From positions 1 through 60,993 of the forward strand of contig JALZUI010000040.1 of NCBI GenBank assembly GCA_023301545.1: a DNA stretch of 60,993 bases, given 5' to 3'. Source of the stretch: Akkermansiaceae bacterium (GTDB lineage: Bacteria; Verrucomicrobiota; Verrucomicrobiia; Verrucomicrobiales; Akkermansiaceae). Of this stretch, positions 51,663 to 59,057 are shown piece after piece. Under the pieces are notes generated by a model. The model searched no databases. It worked only from the letters and a program-made list of their open reading frames with translations, and was not told where the DNA came from. Both the position numbers and the translations under genes were made by a program. How positions within the stretch are numbered: the first letter of the stretch is position 1; the number at the start of each line of letters is the position of its first letter.

Positions 51663-52403
51663 ATGAAAGCTGGAAATCATAACCACACAGACTGCACACT
51701 CCCCGTATGGGGCGTGCGCGCCTTGGTGGCGATTTCCTCACTTTCTCTCTCTTTTGCAGATACTTCCAACCTGGAACTCCGTTCTCTGGAGGGGAAAGTG
51801 GAAACACTTACTCTCCAGAACCAAAAATTAAAAGACAGTCTCGTCAAATCTAATTATCGAGAAGAACAGTACGCTGCAAAGCTTACTGACATTAAGAAAC
51901 GCCTCGGGGCGCTTGGGAAGTCTCTACTTTCTGAGGAGAAAGATGCTCGCATCATCTCCGCCCTCTCCGAAGTCGAATTTCTTAATGACAAGCTCAACAC
52001 GGTGGAGGCATCGGCCGTTGAACTTATCGAAAATTACCGAGACTTCTCTTCGAGTGCACTTGTCTCCAGCCCTGATACTCGTAACAGACTAGAAGCAAGT
52101 ATCCGAAAAGCTGAAACAGCTCTTGGTTACCGGCATAAGCCAGCTCGTCAGGTCGCCACAGGCATCCTGCAGCAAGCCAAGGTCGTCAGTATTGATCAAG
52201 AAAGCGGACTTCTCGTCCTCAATGTTGGTCAGACAAAAGATGCTCGCATCGGAATGCGCTTTGCTATTAAGCGCGGCTCCCTCGACTTAGCCACCGGCAT
52301 TATCGCTGAGGTTCGCCCCTCGGTATCAGGTTTGCTAGTGGAGAAAGTTCACGAAAACCTACCTATCCAGAATGGAGATACTGCAAAAGTTCTTCTCAAC
52401 TAA
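51663..52403 (+). CDS. Exported coiled-coil protein inserted in the S10 operon
   Basis: 246 residues, unrelated to any ribosomal protein. A signal-like hydrophobic stretch at about 17-31 (GVRALVAISSLSLSFA) follows a 16-residue polar N-terminus. Next comes a coiled coil (about 36-85: LRSLEGKVETLTLQNQKLKD). The C-terminal domain (about 172-246) is beta-rich with VVSIDQESGLLVLNVG, RIGMRFAIKRG and IAEVRPSVSGLLVEKV, a pattern I have seen in secreted proteins with a repeated V-x-x-I-D motif. The gene starts 21 bases after rpsS and ends 32 bases before rplV with no terminator, so it is transcribed with the operon. The function is unknown. Confidence 0.75.
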   Translation: MKAGNHNHTDCTLPVWGVRALVAISSLSLSFADTSNLELRSLEGKVETLTLQNQKLKDSLVKSNYREEQYAAKLTDIKKRLGALGKSLLSEEKDARIISALSEVEFLNDKLNTVEASAVELIENYRDFSSSALVSSPDTRNRLEASIRKAETALGYRHKPARQVATGILQQAKVVSIDQESGLLVLNVGQTKDARIGMRFAIKRGSLDLATGIIAEVRPSVSGLLVEKVHENLPIQNGDTAKVLLN

Positions 52404-52435
52404 TTTAAAAAACAACCCAACTCTTAAGAAATATC

Positions 52436-53122
52436 ATGGAAATCAAATCGACAACACGCTACGCGCGCTTCTCGCCTAAAAAGGGTAGAGACGTCGCTAG
52501 GGAAATCGTAGGCCTCACAGTGTCTGACGCGATCGACACGCTCACATACACGCCGAAGAAGGCTGCCTTCCTTCTCAATAAGACTCTCAAAACAGCTGTA
52601 GCTGATGCTGAGAATAACTTTGATCTCGATGCGGAAAACCTCATCGTTAAGGAAGCATCTGTTACGGCAGGTCCTGCATTCCGTCGATTCAAGCCACGTG
52701 CCAAGGGTTCTGCTGCTGCTATCAAGAAGCGTACCTCACACATTTCTGTTACTATTGCAGAAGGTGACGTAGCTGTTAAGGAAGCTCCTAAGAAGAAAGC
52801 TGCCCCTAAAAAAGAGGCAGCAGCTCCTAAGAAAGAATCTAAAGCCGCGCCAGCCGTGGCAGCAGTAACTGATGAAAAGCTCGGTGCAATTTACAAATCC
52901 GCACCAGCAGACGCAGACGATCTCAAAAAGATCTCTGGAGTTGGTCCAGTTCTTGAGAAAAAACTCAATGAAATTGGCATCTACAAATACGAGCAGGTCG
53001 AAGGATGGTCTGCTGAAAATATTGCTGAGTTTGATGACCTCCTTTCCTTCAAGGGGCGTATCGATCGTGAAAATTGGATCGACCAGGCCAAGCAGCTCAA
53101 AGAAGAAAAATACGGAAACTAA
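52436..53122 (+). CDS. rplV: Ribosomal protein L22 fused to a helix-hairpin-helix domain
   Basis: 228 residues, about twice the usual 110. Residues 1-113 are ordinary L22 (RFSPKKGRDVAREIVGL, AFRRFKPRAKGSAAAIKKRT, the exit-tunnel hairpin included). Residues 115-145 are a Lys/Ala/Pro-rich linker. Residues 147-228 form a helix-hairpin-helix-type domain with DDLKKISGVGPVLEKKLNEIG, IYKYEQVEGWSAENIAEFDD and SFKGRIDRENWIDQAKQL. The same domain is, from memory, found attached to L21 and to NADH dehydrogenase subunit E in alphaproteobacteria. L22's C-terminus points to the surface near the tunnel exit, so the extra domain could reach out from the ribosome. Confidence 0.93.
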   Translation: MEIKSTTRYARFSPKKGRDVAREIVGLTVSDAIDTLTYTPKKAAFLLNKTLKTAVADAENNFDLDAENLIVKEASVTAGPAFRRFKPRAKGSAAAIKKRTSHISVTIAEGDVAVKEAPKKKAAPKKEAAAPKKESKAAPAVAAVTDEKLGAIYKSAPADADDLKKISGVGPVLEKKLNEIGIYKYEQVEGWSAENIAEFDDLLSFKGRIDRENWIDQAKQLKEEKYGN

Positions 53123-53148
53123 TAATCAAACTCTAAACACTCTATACT

Positions 53149-53979
53149 ATGGGACAAAAAGTAAATCCAATCAGCGTTCGCCTGATCGTCAACAAAGACT
53201 GGCGCTCTAAGTGGTACGCTACCGGTAAAGACTACACGACTAAGCTTCATGAAGATCTTAAGATCCGTAAGTGGCTTAAAGATCGTCTGCAATCAGGTGC
53301 TATCTCGAAGGTTAACATCGAGCGTGCATGGAACAGTGTTCGTGTTACGATCCACACCTCCCGTCCAGGTCTCGTGATCGGACGTAAAGGTTCTGAGATC
53401 GAAGCGATGACAAAATCAATCTCAAAGCTCTGTAAAGGAGCTCAAGTTAAGATCGATATCGTAGAAATCCGCAAGCCTGAGCTTGATGCACAACTTACTG
53501 CTGAAAATATCTGTCAACAACTCGAACGTCGTATTTCCTTCCGCCGTGCCATGAAGCGTTCTATCCAGACCGCTATGGACTTTGGTGCTGATGGTATCCG
53601 TGTTCGTTGTGGTGGCCGTCTTGGTGGAGCTGATATCGCACGTGCTGAATGGCACCGTGAAGGTAAAGTCCCTCTTCAATCACTCCGTGTTCCTATCGAC
53701 TACGGTTTCGCAGAAGCGAATACCGTTTACGGAATCATCGGTGTAAAAGTATGGATCAACAAAAAAGCTGATCTAGCACTTGGAGGTCGCCCTGACCGTG
53801 GAGGTCGTAATGACCGCCGTGGTGGACGTCGCCCTGACCGTGGAGGTCGTGGTGGTGACCGTAGAGGTGGTAGTAATGACCGTCGCCCTCGTCCAGAAGG
53901 TGATGCTAAGCCACAAGGAGATGCTCCAGCAGCAGCTCCAGCCCCAGCAGCTGAAAAGAAAGACGCTCCTAGCGCATAA
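53149..53979 (+). CDS. rpsC: Ribosomal protein S3 with RGG-rich C-terminal tail
   Basis: 276 residues against about 210-230 normally. The core is complete: KVNPISVRL, the KH motif GLVIGRKGSEIEAM (74-87), and the C-terminal core GADGIRVRCGGRLGGADIARAEWHREG. From residue 212 the tail is rich in Arg, Gly and Asp (GGRPDRGGRNDRRGG repeated twice) followed by an Ala/Pro/Lys end. The nucleotide sequence in this tail has internal direct repeats (53785-53810 and 53827-53850). S3 forms part of the mRNA entry channel. Confidence 0.94.
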   Translation: MGQKVNPISVRLIVNKDWRSKWYATGKDYTTKLHEDLKIRKWLKDRLQSGAISKVNIERAWNSVRVTIHTSRPGLVIGRKGSEIEAMTKSISKLCKGAQVKIDIVEIRKPELDAQLTAENICQQLERRISFRRAMKRSIQTAMDFGADGIRVRCGGRLGGADIARAEWHREGKVPLQSLRVPIDYGFAEANTVYGIIGVKVWINKKADLALGGRPDRGGRNDRRGGRRPDRGGRGGDRRGGSNDRRPRPEGDAKPQGDAPAAAPAPAAEKKDAPSA

Positions 53980-54011
53980 GCTGATTAAACCATTTAACGT
54001 AAAATAATCTC

Positions 54012-54431
54012 ATGCCTTTATTACCAAAAAGAACTAAATTCCGTAAGTTCCACCGCGGTAGCCGCGCTGGTAACGCTCAACGCGGAACTAACGTTAGCTT
54101 CGGTGACTTCGGTCTTCAATCACTTGGACGTGGTTGGATGACAAACCGTCAGATCGAAGCTTGTCGTGTTCAAATCAACCGTTACCTCAAGCGTAAGGGA
54201 AAAGTTTGGATCCGTATCTTCCCTCACCGTTCTACCACCGCTCGTCCACCTGAAACTCGTATGGGTAAAGGTAAAGGACCTGTTGATACTTGGGTAGCTG
54301 TAATTCGCCCTGGAACGGTTCTCTTTGAGATCGCTGGTGTGCCTGAATCTTCAGCACGTGAGGCTCTCCGTCTCGCTTCCAATAAGCTCGGATTCCGTAC
54401 TCGTTTCATCGAACGTAACCGCCTTAAGTAA
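54012..54431 (+). CDS. rplP: 50S ribosomal protein L16
   Basis: 139 residues: MPLLPKRTKFRKFHRGSRAG, GRGWMTNRQIEACR, KVWIRIFPHRSTT, RMGKGKGPVDTWVAV. L16 shapes the A-site of the peptidyl-transferase region. Normal length. The ATG follows AAAATAATCTC with no SD. Confidence 0.96.
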   Translation: MPLLPKRTKFRKFHRGSRAGNAQRGTNVSFGDFGLQSLGRGWMTNRQIEACRVQINRYLKRKGKVWIRIFPHRSTTARPPETRMGKGKGPVDTWVAVIRPGTVLFEIAGVPESSAREALRLASNKLGFRTRFIERNRLK

Positions 54432-54469
54432 CCTGAAATAATTGATTATTTCTAAATCTGAATAATACC

Positions 54470-54685
54470 ATGCCACAAACAAAGATCAAAGACATCCGCG
54501 AACTCAGCCTTGACGAACTCAAGCGCAAGCTCAACGACCTTCGTGCTGAGTCTCTTAACCTCAGACTGCAACAATCTACCGGCCAGCTTGAAAACACAGC
54601 TCGTCGTAAGAACGTTCGCCGCGAGATCGCACGGGTCCTCACCGCCATCGGTGAGCTCACCAAAAAACAAACCGAATCTAACTAA
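54470..54685 (+). CDS. rpmC: 50S ribosomal protein L29
   Basis: 71 residues: IRELSLDELKRKLNDLRAESLNLRLQQSTGQL and RRKNVRREIARVLTAI. Forms part of the tunnel-exit rim with L23. Normal length. Confidence 0.95.
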   Translation: MPQTKIKDIRELSLDELKRKLNDLRAESLNLRLQQSTGQLENTARRKNVRREIARVLTAIGELTKKQTESN

Positions 54686-54698
54686 ACTTTCCTAACTA

Positions 54699-54965
54699 AT
54701 GAGTGAAACTACTGAAAAGAAAGCAGGTCTCCGCAAGTCACGCGTAGGTAAAGTCCTCTCAACAAGCATGGATAAAACCATCGTTGTAGAATACGTTAAC
54801 CGTGTGCCTCACCCAGCCTTCAAGAAAATCATCAAGCGTACCAAGAAATTCTACGCTCATGATGAACAAAATGAAGCAGCGGTAGGTGACAAAGTTCGCA
54901 TCGTCGAAACTCGTCCTATCTCTAAAAAGAAGTGCTGGAAGCTTGACAAAGTCCTCAGTCACTAA
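54699..54965 (+). CDS. rpsQ: 30S ribosomal protein S17
   Basis: 88 residues: KSRVGKVLSTSMDKTIVVEYVNRVPHPAFKKI and GDKVRIVETRPISKKKCWKL, the usual OB-fold S17 that binds 16S rRNA helix 11. The N-terminus MSETTEKKAGLR is a little longer than in E. coli. 13 bases after rpmC. Confidence 0.95.
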   Translation: MSETTEKKAGLRKSRVGKVLSTSMDKTIVVEYVNRVPHPAFKKIIKRTKKFYAHDEQNEAAVGDKVRIVETRPISKKKCWKLDKVLSH

Positions 54966-54995
54966 TCTAAACCCTATCCCCCCCGACAAAAAGTT

Positions 54996-55361
54996 ATGAT
55001 CCAAATGGAATCCAAAATCGCGATCGCGGATAATACCGGTGCTCGTGTTGCTAAAATGATTGGTGTAATTGGTAAACGTACCAAGAGCGCTCGTATTGGC
55101 GACGTGATCACAATCCACATTCGTGAAGCAATCCCAACCGCCTCTATTAAGAAAGGTTCTGTAGAGAAGGCTGTAGTCGTACGTACCAAATACCCAACAC
55201 GTCGTCGTGACGGGTCTGTTCTTCGTTTCGACTCCAACGCGGTTGTTATCATCAACAAAGACGGCAATCCTAAAGGTACACGTATCTTCGGTCCTGTAGC
55301 TCGTGAACTCCGCGAGAGAAACTACATGAAAATCGTCTCCCTCGCTCCTGAGGTTCTCTAA
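54996..55361 (+). CDS. rplN: 50S ribosomal protein L14
   Basis: 121 residues: MIQMESKIAIADNTGARVAK, KGSVEKAVVVRTKYPTRRRDGS, IFGPVARELRERNYMKIVSLAPEVL. Lies at the subunit interface and is the contact for RsfS. Normal length. Confidence 0.96.
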   Translation: MIQMESKIAIADNTGARVAKMIGVIGKRTKSARIGDVITIHIREAIPTASIKKGSVEKAVVVRTKYPTRRRDGSVLRFDSNAVVIINKDGNPKGTRIFGPVARELRERNYMKIVSLAPEVL

Positions 55362-55391
55362 TTTACCCCTTAACGGAAACTTATTATTACT

Positions 55392-55622
55392 ATGAAAAAT
55401 AAAGCACACGTTGCCAAAGGTGATACCGCAAAGGTAATCTCCGGAGCGCACAAGGGGAAAAGTGGAACTGTTCTATCAGTTGACACTAAGAAGAACACAG
55501 TTCTCCTTGATGGCGTACGTCTCGTTAAAAAAGCGATCAAGCGTACTCAAGAAAATCAAGAAGGCGGAATCGTTGAGCAAAACGCTCCCGTCGCCCTTTC
55601 TAATGTGAAGAAGGTTTCTTAA
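55392..55622 (+). CDS. rplX: 50S ribosomal protein L24
   Basis: 76 residues with the KOW motif (HVAKGDTAKVISGAHKGKSGTV). At the short end of the family (E. coli 104); the C-terminal part after KVS is missing, a common state. 30 bases after rplN. Confidence 0.94.
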   Translation: MKNKAHVAKGDTAKVISGAHKGKSGTVLSVDTKKNTVLLDGVRLVKKAIKRTQENQEGGIVEQNAPVALSNVKKVS

Positions 55623-55694
55623 CCTGACGCTCATTATTTAAATACAAGCTAGCGCTTAAGCATATAACATACTCAACCGCTGACCCGCAAACAA

Positions 55695-56264
55695 ATGATC
55701 CCAAAACTAAAAGCATACTACGACGAAAAAGTAGCACCTGCTCTGAAAGAAGAGTTCTCCCTGGAGAACACTCATCAGATCCCTGCTATCGAAAAAGTCG
55801 TACTTAACTGTCACGTCGGTCGCTACCAAGCAGACCGAAAAGCCGCCGTCGAAGACGCTGTTGCCGAAATCGAAAAAATCACAGGCCAAAAGCCAAGTGT
55901 TGTTTTCGCTAAGAAATCCGTTGCTAACTTCAAAGTTCGTGAAGGCGAAGCTGTTGGCGCACGTGTAACACTCCGTAAAGAAATGATGTGGGAATTCCTA
56001 GATCGTTTCATCAATGTCACTGCTCCTAACGTACGTGACTTCCGTGGATTTTCTCCAAAAGGATTTGATGGACGTGGAAACTTCGCTCTCGGTATTCCCG
56101 ATCAAGCAATTTTCCCTGAAATCGAAATCGACAAAATCAAGCGTCAACTCGGATTCGACATCATCGTTGTAACAAGCACGAATGACAATGCGCAAGCGAA
56201 GAGACTCCTAGATGGTCTTCACTTCCCATTCCGTGAAAACAAAAAAGATGCAGACGCTGCGTAA
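55695..56264 (+). CDS. rplE: 50S ribosomal protein L5
   Basis: 189 residues: IPKLKAYYDEKVAPALKEEF, IEKVVLNCHVGRYQADRKAAVEDA, NVRDFRGFSPKGFDGRGN and the C-terminal GLHFPFREN. Binds 5S rRNA and the P-site tRNA. A 72-base gap precedes it. In most bacteria rpsN follows; here rpsH follows instead. Confidence 0.96.
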   Translation: MIPKLKAYYDEKVAPALKEEFSLENTHQIPAIEKVVLNCHVGRYQADRKAAVEDAVAEIEKITGQKPSVVFAKKSVANFKVREGEAVGARVTLRKEMMWEFLDRFINVTAPNVRDFRGFSPKGFDGRGNFALGIPDQAIFPEIEIDKIKRQLGFDIIVVTSTNDNAQAKRLLDGLHFPFRENKKDADAA

Positions 56265-56290
56265 ACCCCTAATTATAAAGAACAATTATT

Positions 56291-56689
56291 ATGGCAGTAT
56301 TAAGTGACCCTATTTCTGATTTCCTAACCCGTCTTAAGAATGCATACCGTGCAGAGAACGAATCGTTCACCGCACCATTCTCAAAGGCCAAGGCTGAAAT
56401 CGCTCGTATCCTCAAAAAGGAAGGATACATCTGGAACTACGAAGTTGATGATTCAGGACAATGGCCTGAGCTTAAAGTTTCCCCACGTTATGTCGACGGG
56501 AAGCCAGCACTCACCGACCTCAAGAAAGTATCTAAGCCGGGACGCCGCAGTTATGTTGGTGTCGGTGAAATCCCTCGTGTCCGTAGTGGCCTAGGAATCT
56601 CAATCCTCTCTACCTCAAAAGGAATCCTCTCAAGCCGTGAAGCAAAAGACCAGAATGTTGGTGGTGAGCTTCTCGCGCAAATTTGGTAA
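56291..56689 (+). CDS. rpsH: 30S ribosomal protein S8
   Basis: 132 residues: SDPISDFLTRLKNAYRAEN, KAEIARILKKEGYIWNYEVD, and the C-terminal GLGISILSTSKGILSSREA-type block. S8 regulates the spc operon in E. coli. Follows rplE directly by 26 bases; no rpsN between. Confidence 0.96.
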   Translation: MAVLSDPISDFLTRLKNAYRAENESFTAPFSKAKAEIARILKKEGYIWNYEVDDSGQWPELKVSPRYVDGKPALTDLKKVSKPGRRSYVGVGEIPRVRSGLGISILSTSKGILSSREAKDQNVGGELLAQIW

Positions 56690-56714
56690 ACACTTACAAA
56701 AAGGAAACAATAAT

Positions 56715-57254
56715 ATGTCACGTGTAGGATTAAAACCAATCTCACTTCCCGAGAAAGTATCAGTTAAAGAAGACGCTGGTATCATTCTCGTAGAAGGACC
56801 AAAAGGTAAGCTCGAGTTCTCTCTTCCAAAAGGAATCTCCCTTGGAACTGAAGAAGGAACAATCGAACTTAAACGCGAAACCGAACTCCGTCAGCACCGT
56901 GCCCTTCATGGCACATGTCGTTCCATTGTGAACAACATGGTGGTCGGCGTAACCATCGGTTTCAAAAAGAATCTCGAAATCGTAGGAGTAGGTTTCCGTG
57001 CAGCTGTTAAGGGCGACAAGCTCGATCTCAGCCTCGGTAAATCACACCCGATTCTTCACCCCATCCCATCAGGTGTTAAGGTTACCGTTACCGATAACAC
57101 TAAGATTGAAGTAGAAGGGATCGATAAGCAGGAAGTAGGTCAGTTCGCGGCAGAAGTCCGTAACTACTACCCACCTGAACCGTACAAAGGAAAAGGTGTT
57201 CGCTATGTTGACGAATACGTCCGTCGTAAAGCTGGTAAGAGCGTTCAGAAGTAA
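56715..57254 (+). CDS. rplF: 50S ribosomal protein L6
   Basis: 179 residues from the ATG at 56715 (SRVGLKPISLPEKVSV); a longer frame from 56637 overlaps rpsH and is rejected. GVGFRAAVKGDKLDLSLG and the C-terminal GPYKGKGVRYVDEYVRRKAGKSVQK-like block (PEPYKGKGVRYVDE) identify L6, near the sarcin-ricin loop. Confidence 0.95.
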   Translation: MSRVGLKPISLPEKVSVKEDAGIILVEGPKGKLEFSLPKGISLGTEEGTIELKRETELRQHRALHGTCRSIVNNMVVGVTIGFKKNLEIVGVGFRAAVKGDKLDLSLGKSHPILHPIPSGVKVTVTDNTKIEVEGIDKQEVGQFAAEVRNYYPPEPYKGKGVRYVDEYVRRKAGKSVQK

Positions 57255-57282
57255 CCCCTAACTTAACTTAATTTAACTTATA

Positions 57283-57639
57283 ATGAGCACTTTAAACCGT
57301 AAAGCCATTCGTAGCAAAGTCCGTACTCGTATCCGTAAGAAGATTCACGGTACAGCTGAGCGTCCACGTCTTGCTGTTCACTATTCTAACAAGAATATTT
57401 ACACCCAACTCATCAATGATGACGCAGGTATCACCATCGCTGCTGCCTCTACTCTCGATAAAGAAATAGAGAACGGAAGCGCTAACATCTCAACATCTGA
57501 GAAAGTCGGATCACTCATCGCAAAAAGAGCGAAAGATAACAAAATCGTAGAGGTCGTATTTGACCGTGGTGGATTCGTCTTCCATGGAAAAATCAAAGCA
57601 CTCGCCGATGCAGCTCGTGAAGAAGGTCTTAAATTCTAA
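57283..57639 (+). CDS. rplR: 50S ribosomal protein L18
   Basis: 118 residues: AIRSKVRTRIRKKIHGTAERPRLAVHYSN, GSLIAKRAKDNKIVEVVFDRGGFVFHGKIKALADAAREEGLKF. 5S rRNA-binding. Normal length, followed by rpsE after 12 bases. Confidence 0.96.
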   Translation: MSTLNRKAIRSKVRTRIRKKIHGTAERPRLAVHYSNKNIYTQLINDDAGITIAAASTLDKEIENGSANISTSEKVGSLIAKRAKDNKIVEVVFDRGGFVFHGKIKALADAAREEGLKF

Positions 57640-57650
57640 TTTCTAATCAT

Positions 57651-58385
57651 ATGACTCAAGACAATACTGAACAAGCTGGCGGAGCACCTGCTCCGAAAGA
57701 AGAAGCTACTCCAGCTCCTGCAGCAGCTCCGGCTCCTGCGGCTAAGGAAGCCGCTCCAGCTCCTGCAGCTGGCGGTCCTGATGGCCCTGGCGGACGCGGA
57801 CAAGGCGGACGTGGACGCGGACAAGGCGGACGTGGACGCGGACAAGGTGGTCGTGGACGCGGACAAGGTGGTCGTGGCCGTGGTCGTTTCGACGACAAGC
57901 CTGATGACGGACTAGAAGAAAAGGTCGTTTTCATCAACCGATGTGCGAAGGTAGTAAAAGGTGGACGTCGTTTCAGCTTCTCTGCTCTTCTCGTTACTGG
58001 TGATAAGAAAGGTCAAGTTGGATTTGGATTCGGTAAGGCGAATGAGGTTGCAGAAGCAATCCGTAAGGCTTCCGAGGGATCCAAGCGAGGCCTCCAAAAG
58101 ATGTCTATCGTTGACGGCACTATCCCACACGAAATCTACGCAGAATTCGGTGGTGGTAAAGTTCTTCTCAAACCTGCAGCTCCTGGTACCGGTGTAATTG
58201 CTGGTGGTGGCATGCGTGCAGTATGTGAAGCCGTAGGGATTAAAGATGTTATCGGAAAATCTCTCGGTTCTAACAACCACGCTAACGTAGTGAAAGCTAC
58301 ACTTAAGGCTCTCTCTGAACTCCAAACACGTGAGGAAGTAATGACTCTTCGTGGTAAAAAGAGCAAAGCAGCGAAAGCTATCTAA
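57651..58385 (+). CDS. rpsE: Ribosomal protein S5 with Ala/Pro and RG-rich N-terminal extension
   Basis: 244 residues; the core S5 is residues 88-244 (EEKVVFINRCAKVVKGGRRFSFSALLVTGD, GTGVIAGGGMRAVCEAVG, ALSELQTREEV). The first 45 residues are Ala/Pro/Glu-rich, and residues 48-79 are four exact copies of GRGQGGR plus a partial. The extension is about 80 residues. S5 lies at the mRNA entry channel beside S3. Confidence 0.94.
   Translation: MTQDNTEQAGGAPAPKEEATPAPAAAPAPAAKEAAPAPAAGGPDGPGGRGQGGRGRGQGGRGRGQGGRGRGQGGRGRGRFDDKPDDGLEEKVVFINRCAKVVKGGRRFSFSALLVTGDKKGQVGFGFGKANEVAEAIRKASEGSKRGLQKMSIVDGTIPHEIYAEFGGGKVLLKPAAPGTGVIAGGGMRAVCEAVGIKDVIGKSLGSNNHANVVKATLKALSELQTREEVMTLRGKKSKAAKAI
57792..57875 (+). 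repeat. 21-bp tandem repeat, four copies, in rpsE
   Basis: Four in-frame copies of 21 bases encoding GRGQGGR, from 57792. Copies 3 and 4 differ from 1 and 2 by single bases, so the array has begun to diverge. Copy number could vary between strains. Confidence 0.85.
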
Positions 58386-58393
58386 TTAAGATT

Positions 58394-58415
58394 GGAGGCG
58401 GCTCCCGCTGCCTCC
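58394..58415 (+). promoter_or_regulatory. Hairpin between rpsE and rplO where rpmD would be
   Basis: A 6-bp GGAGGC/GCCTCC stem (58394-58399 with 58410-58415) in the 60-base gap. No T-run follows directly (GTTCT), so it is at most a weak attenuator or RNA-stabilising structure. No L30 reading frame is present. Confidence 0.5.
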
Positions 58416-58445
58416 GTTCTCATAACCCCCTAACTAACAGGAAAC

Positions 58446-58922
58446 ATGAAACTTCATTCTCTTAAATACAATCCAGGTGCTAAACACCGCCGTAAGCGTC
58501 TCGGCTGTGGTGAAAGCTCAGGCCTCGGTAAAACATCCGGTAAAGGACACAAAGGTCAAAAGGCCCGTTCTGGTTCAGGTGTTCGCGTAGGCTTCGAAGG
58601 TGGTCAAATGCCACTTCACCGTAGACTTCCTAAGCGTGGATTCAATAACTTCCAGTTCCAAGACAAGATCGCTGCCTTCAACGTAGCTGACCTTGAGGAA
58701 CGTTTTAACGATGGTGACACCATTAACGAAGAAACTCTTCGTGCCTCTGGTCTCATGAAAGGTCGTTACGACGGCGTCAAGATTCTTGGCGACGGTGAGA
58801 TCTCTAAGAAGCTTAACCTCAGCGTTACCTCAGTAAGCGCCTCTGCTCGTGAAAAAATCGAAAAAGCAGGCGGTTCTATTGAAGTAACCAAAAAGGTAGA
58901 AGCTCCAGCAAAAGATGCTTAA
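58446..58922 (+). CDS. rplO: 50S ribosomal protein L15
   Basis: 158 residues: LHSLKYNPGAKHRRKRLGCGESSGLGKTSGKGHKGQKARSG and FEGGQMPLHRRLPKRGFNN, typical of L15. An unusual C-terminal Lys/Ala-rich end (VTKKVEAPAKDA). Its gene has the best ribosome-binding site of the operon (AGGAAAC, seven bases before the ATG). Confidence 0.95.
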   Translation: MKLHSLKYNPGAKHRRKRLGCGESSGLGKTSGKGHKGQKARSGSGVRVGFEGGQMPLHRRLPKRGFNNFQFQDKIAAFNVADLEERFNDGDTINEETLRASGLMKGRYDGVKILGDGEISKKLNLSVTSVSASAREKIEKAGGSIEVTKKVEAPAKDA

Positions 58923-58949
58923 GCATAGCTAAAGACTCTTTTAATCAAA

Positions 58950-58978
58950 GAAGCGCGACTGCGGTCGCCTTCTTTTTT
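58950..58978 (+). terminator. Rho-independent terminator between rplO and secY
   Basis: A 9-bp stem with one bulge (58950-58959 with 58964-58972), a 4-base loop, then six T (58973-58978). It lies 28 bases after the rplO stop and 80 bases before the secY start. It should end or attenuate the ribosomal transcript. Confidence 0.8.
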
Positions 58979-59057
58979 ATTGCTTAGAGTGGGCACATCA
59001 CTCTCACAACACACCCTAACAACCGCAGCACACGCTGCGCCTAATACAATTTCCCCC

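Noticed and set aside
53785..53850. Repeats in the rpsC tail as a CRISPR-like array
   Set aside because: The repeats are in frame, encode RGG-type residues and have no spacers, so they are coding low-complexity sequence.
54759..55451. 230-residue minus-strand frame across rpsQ, rplN and rplX
   Set aside because: It is antisense to three well-identified ribosomal genes and is explained by their codon bias.
56637..56714. Longer start for L6
   Set aside because: It overlaps rpsH and adds 26 residues absent from L6; the ATG at 56715 gives the standard N-terminus.
58980..59057. Longer start for SecY
   Set aside because: It begins right at the terminator T-run and adds a non-homologous stretch; the ATG at 59058 gives a normal SecY start.
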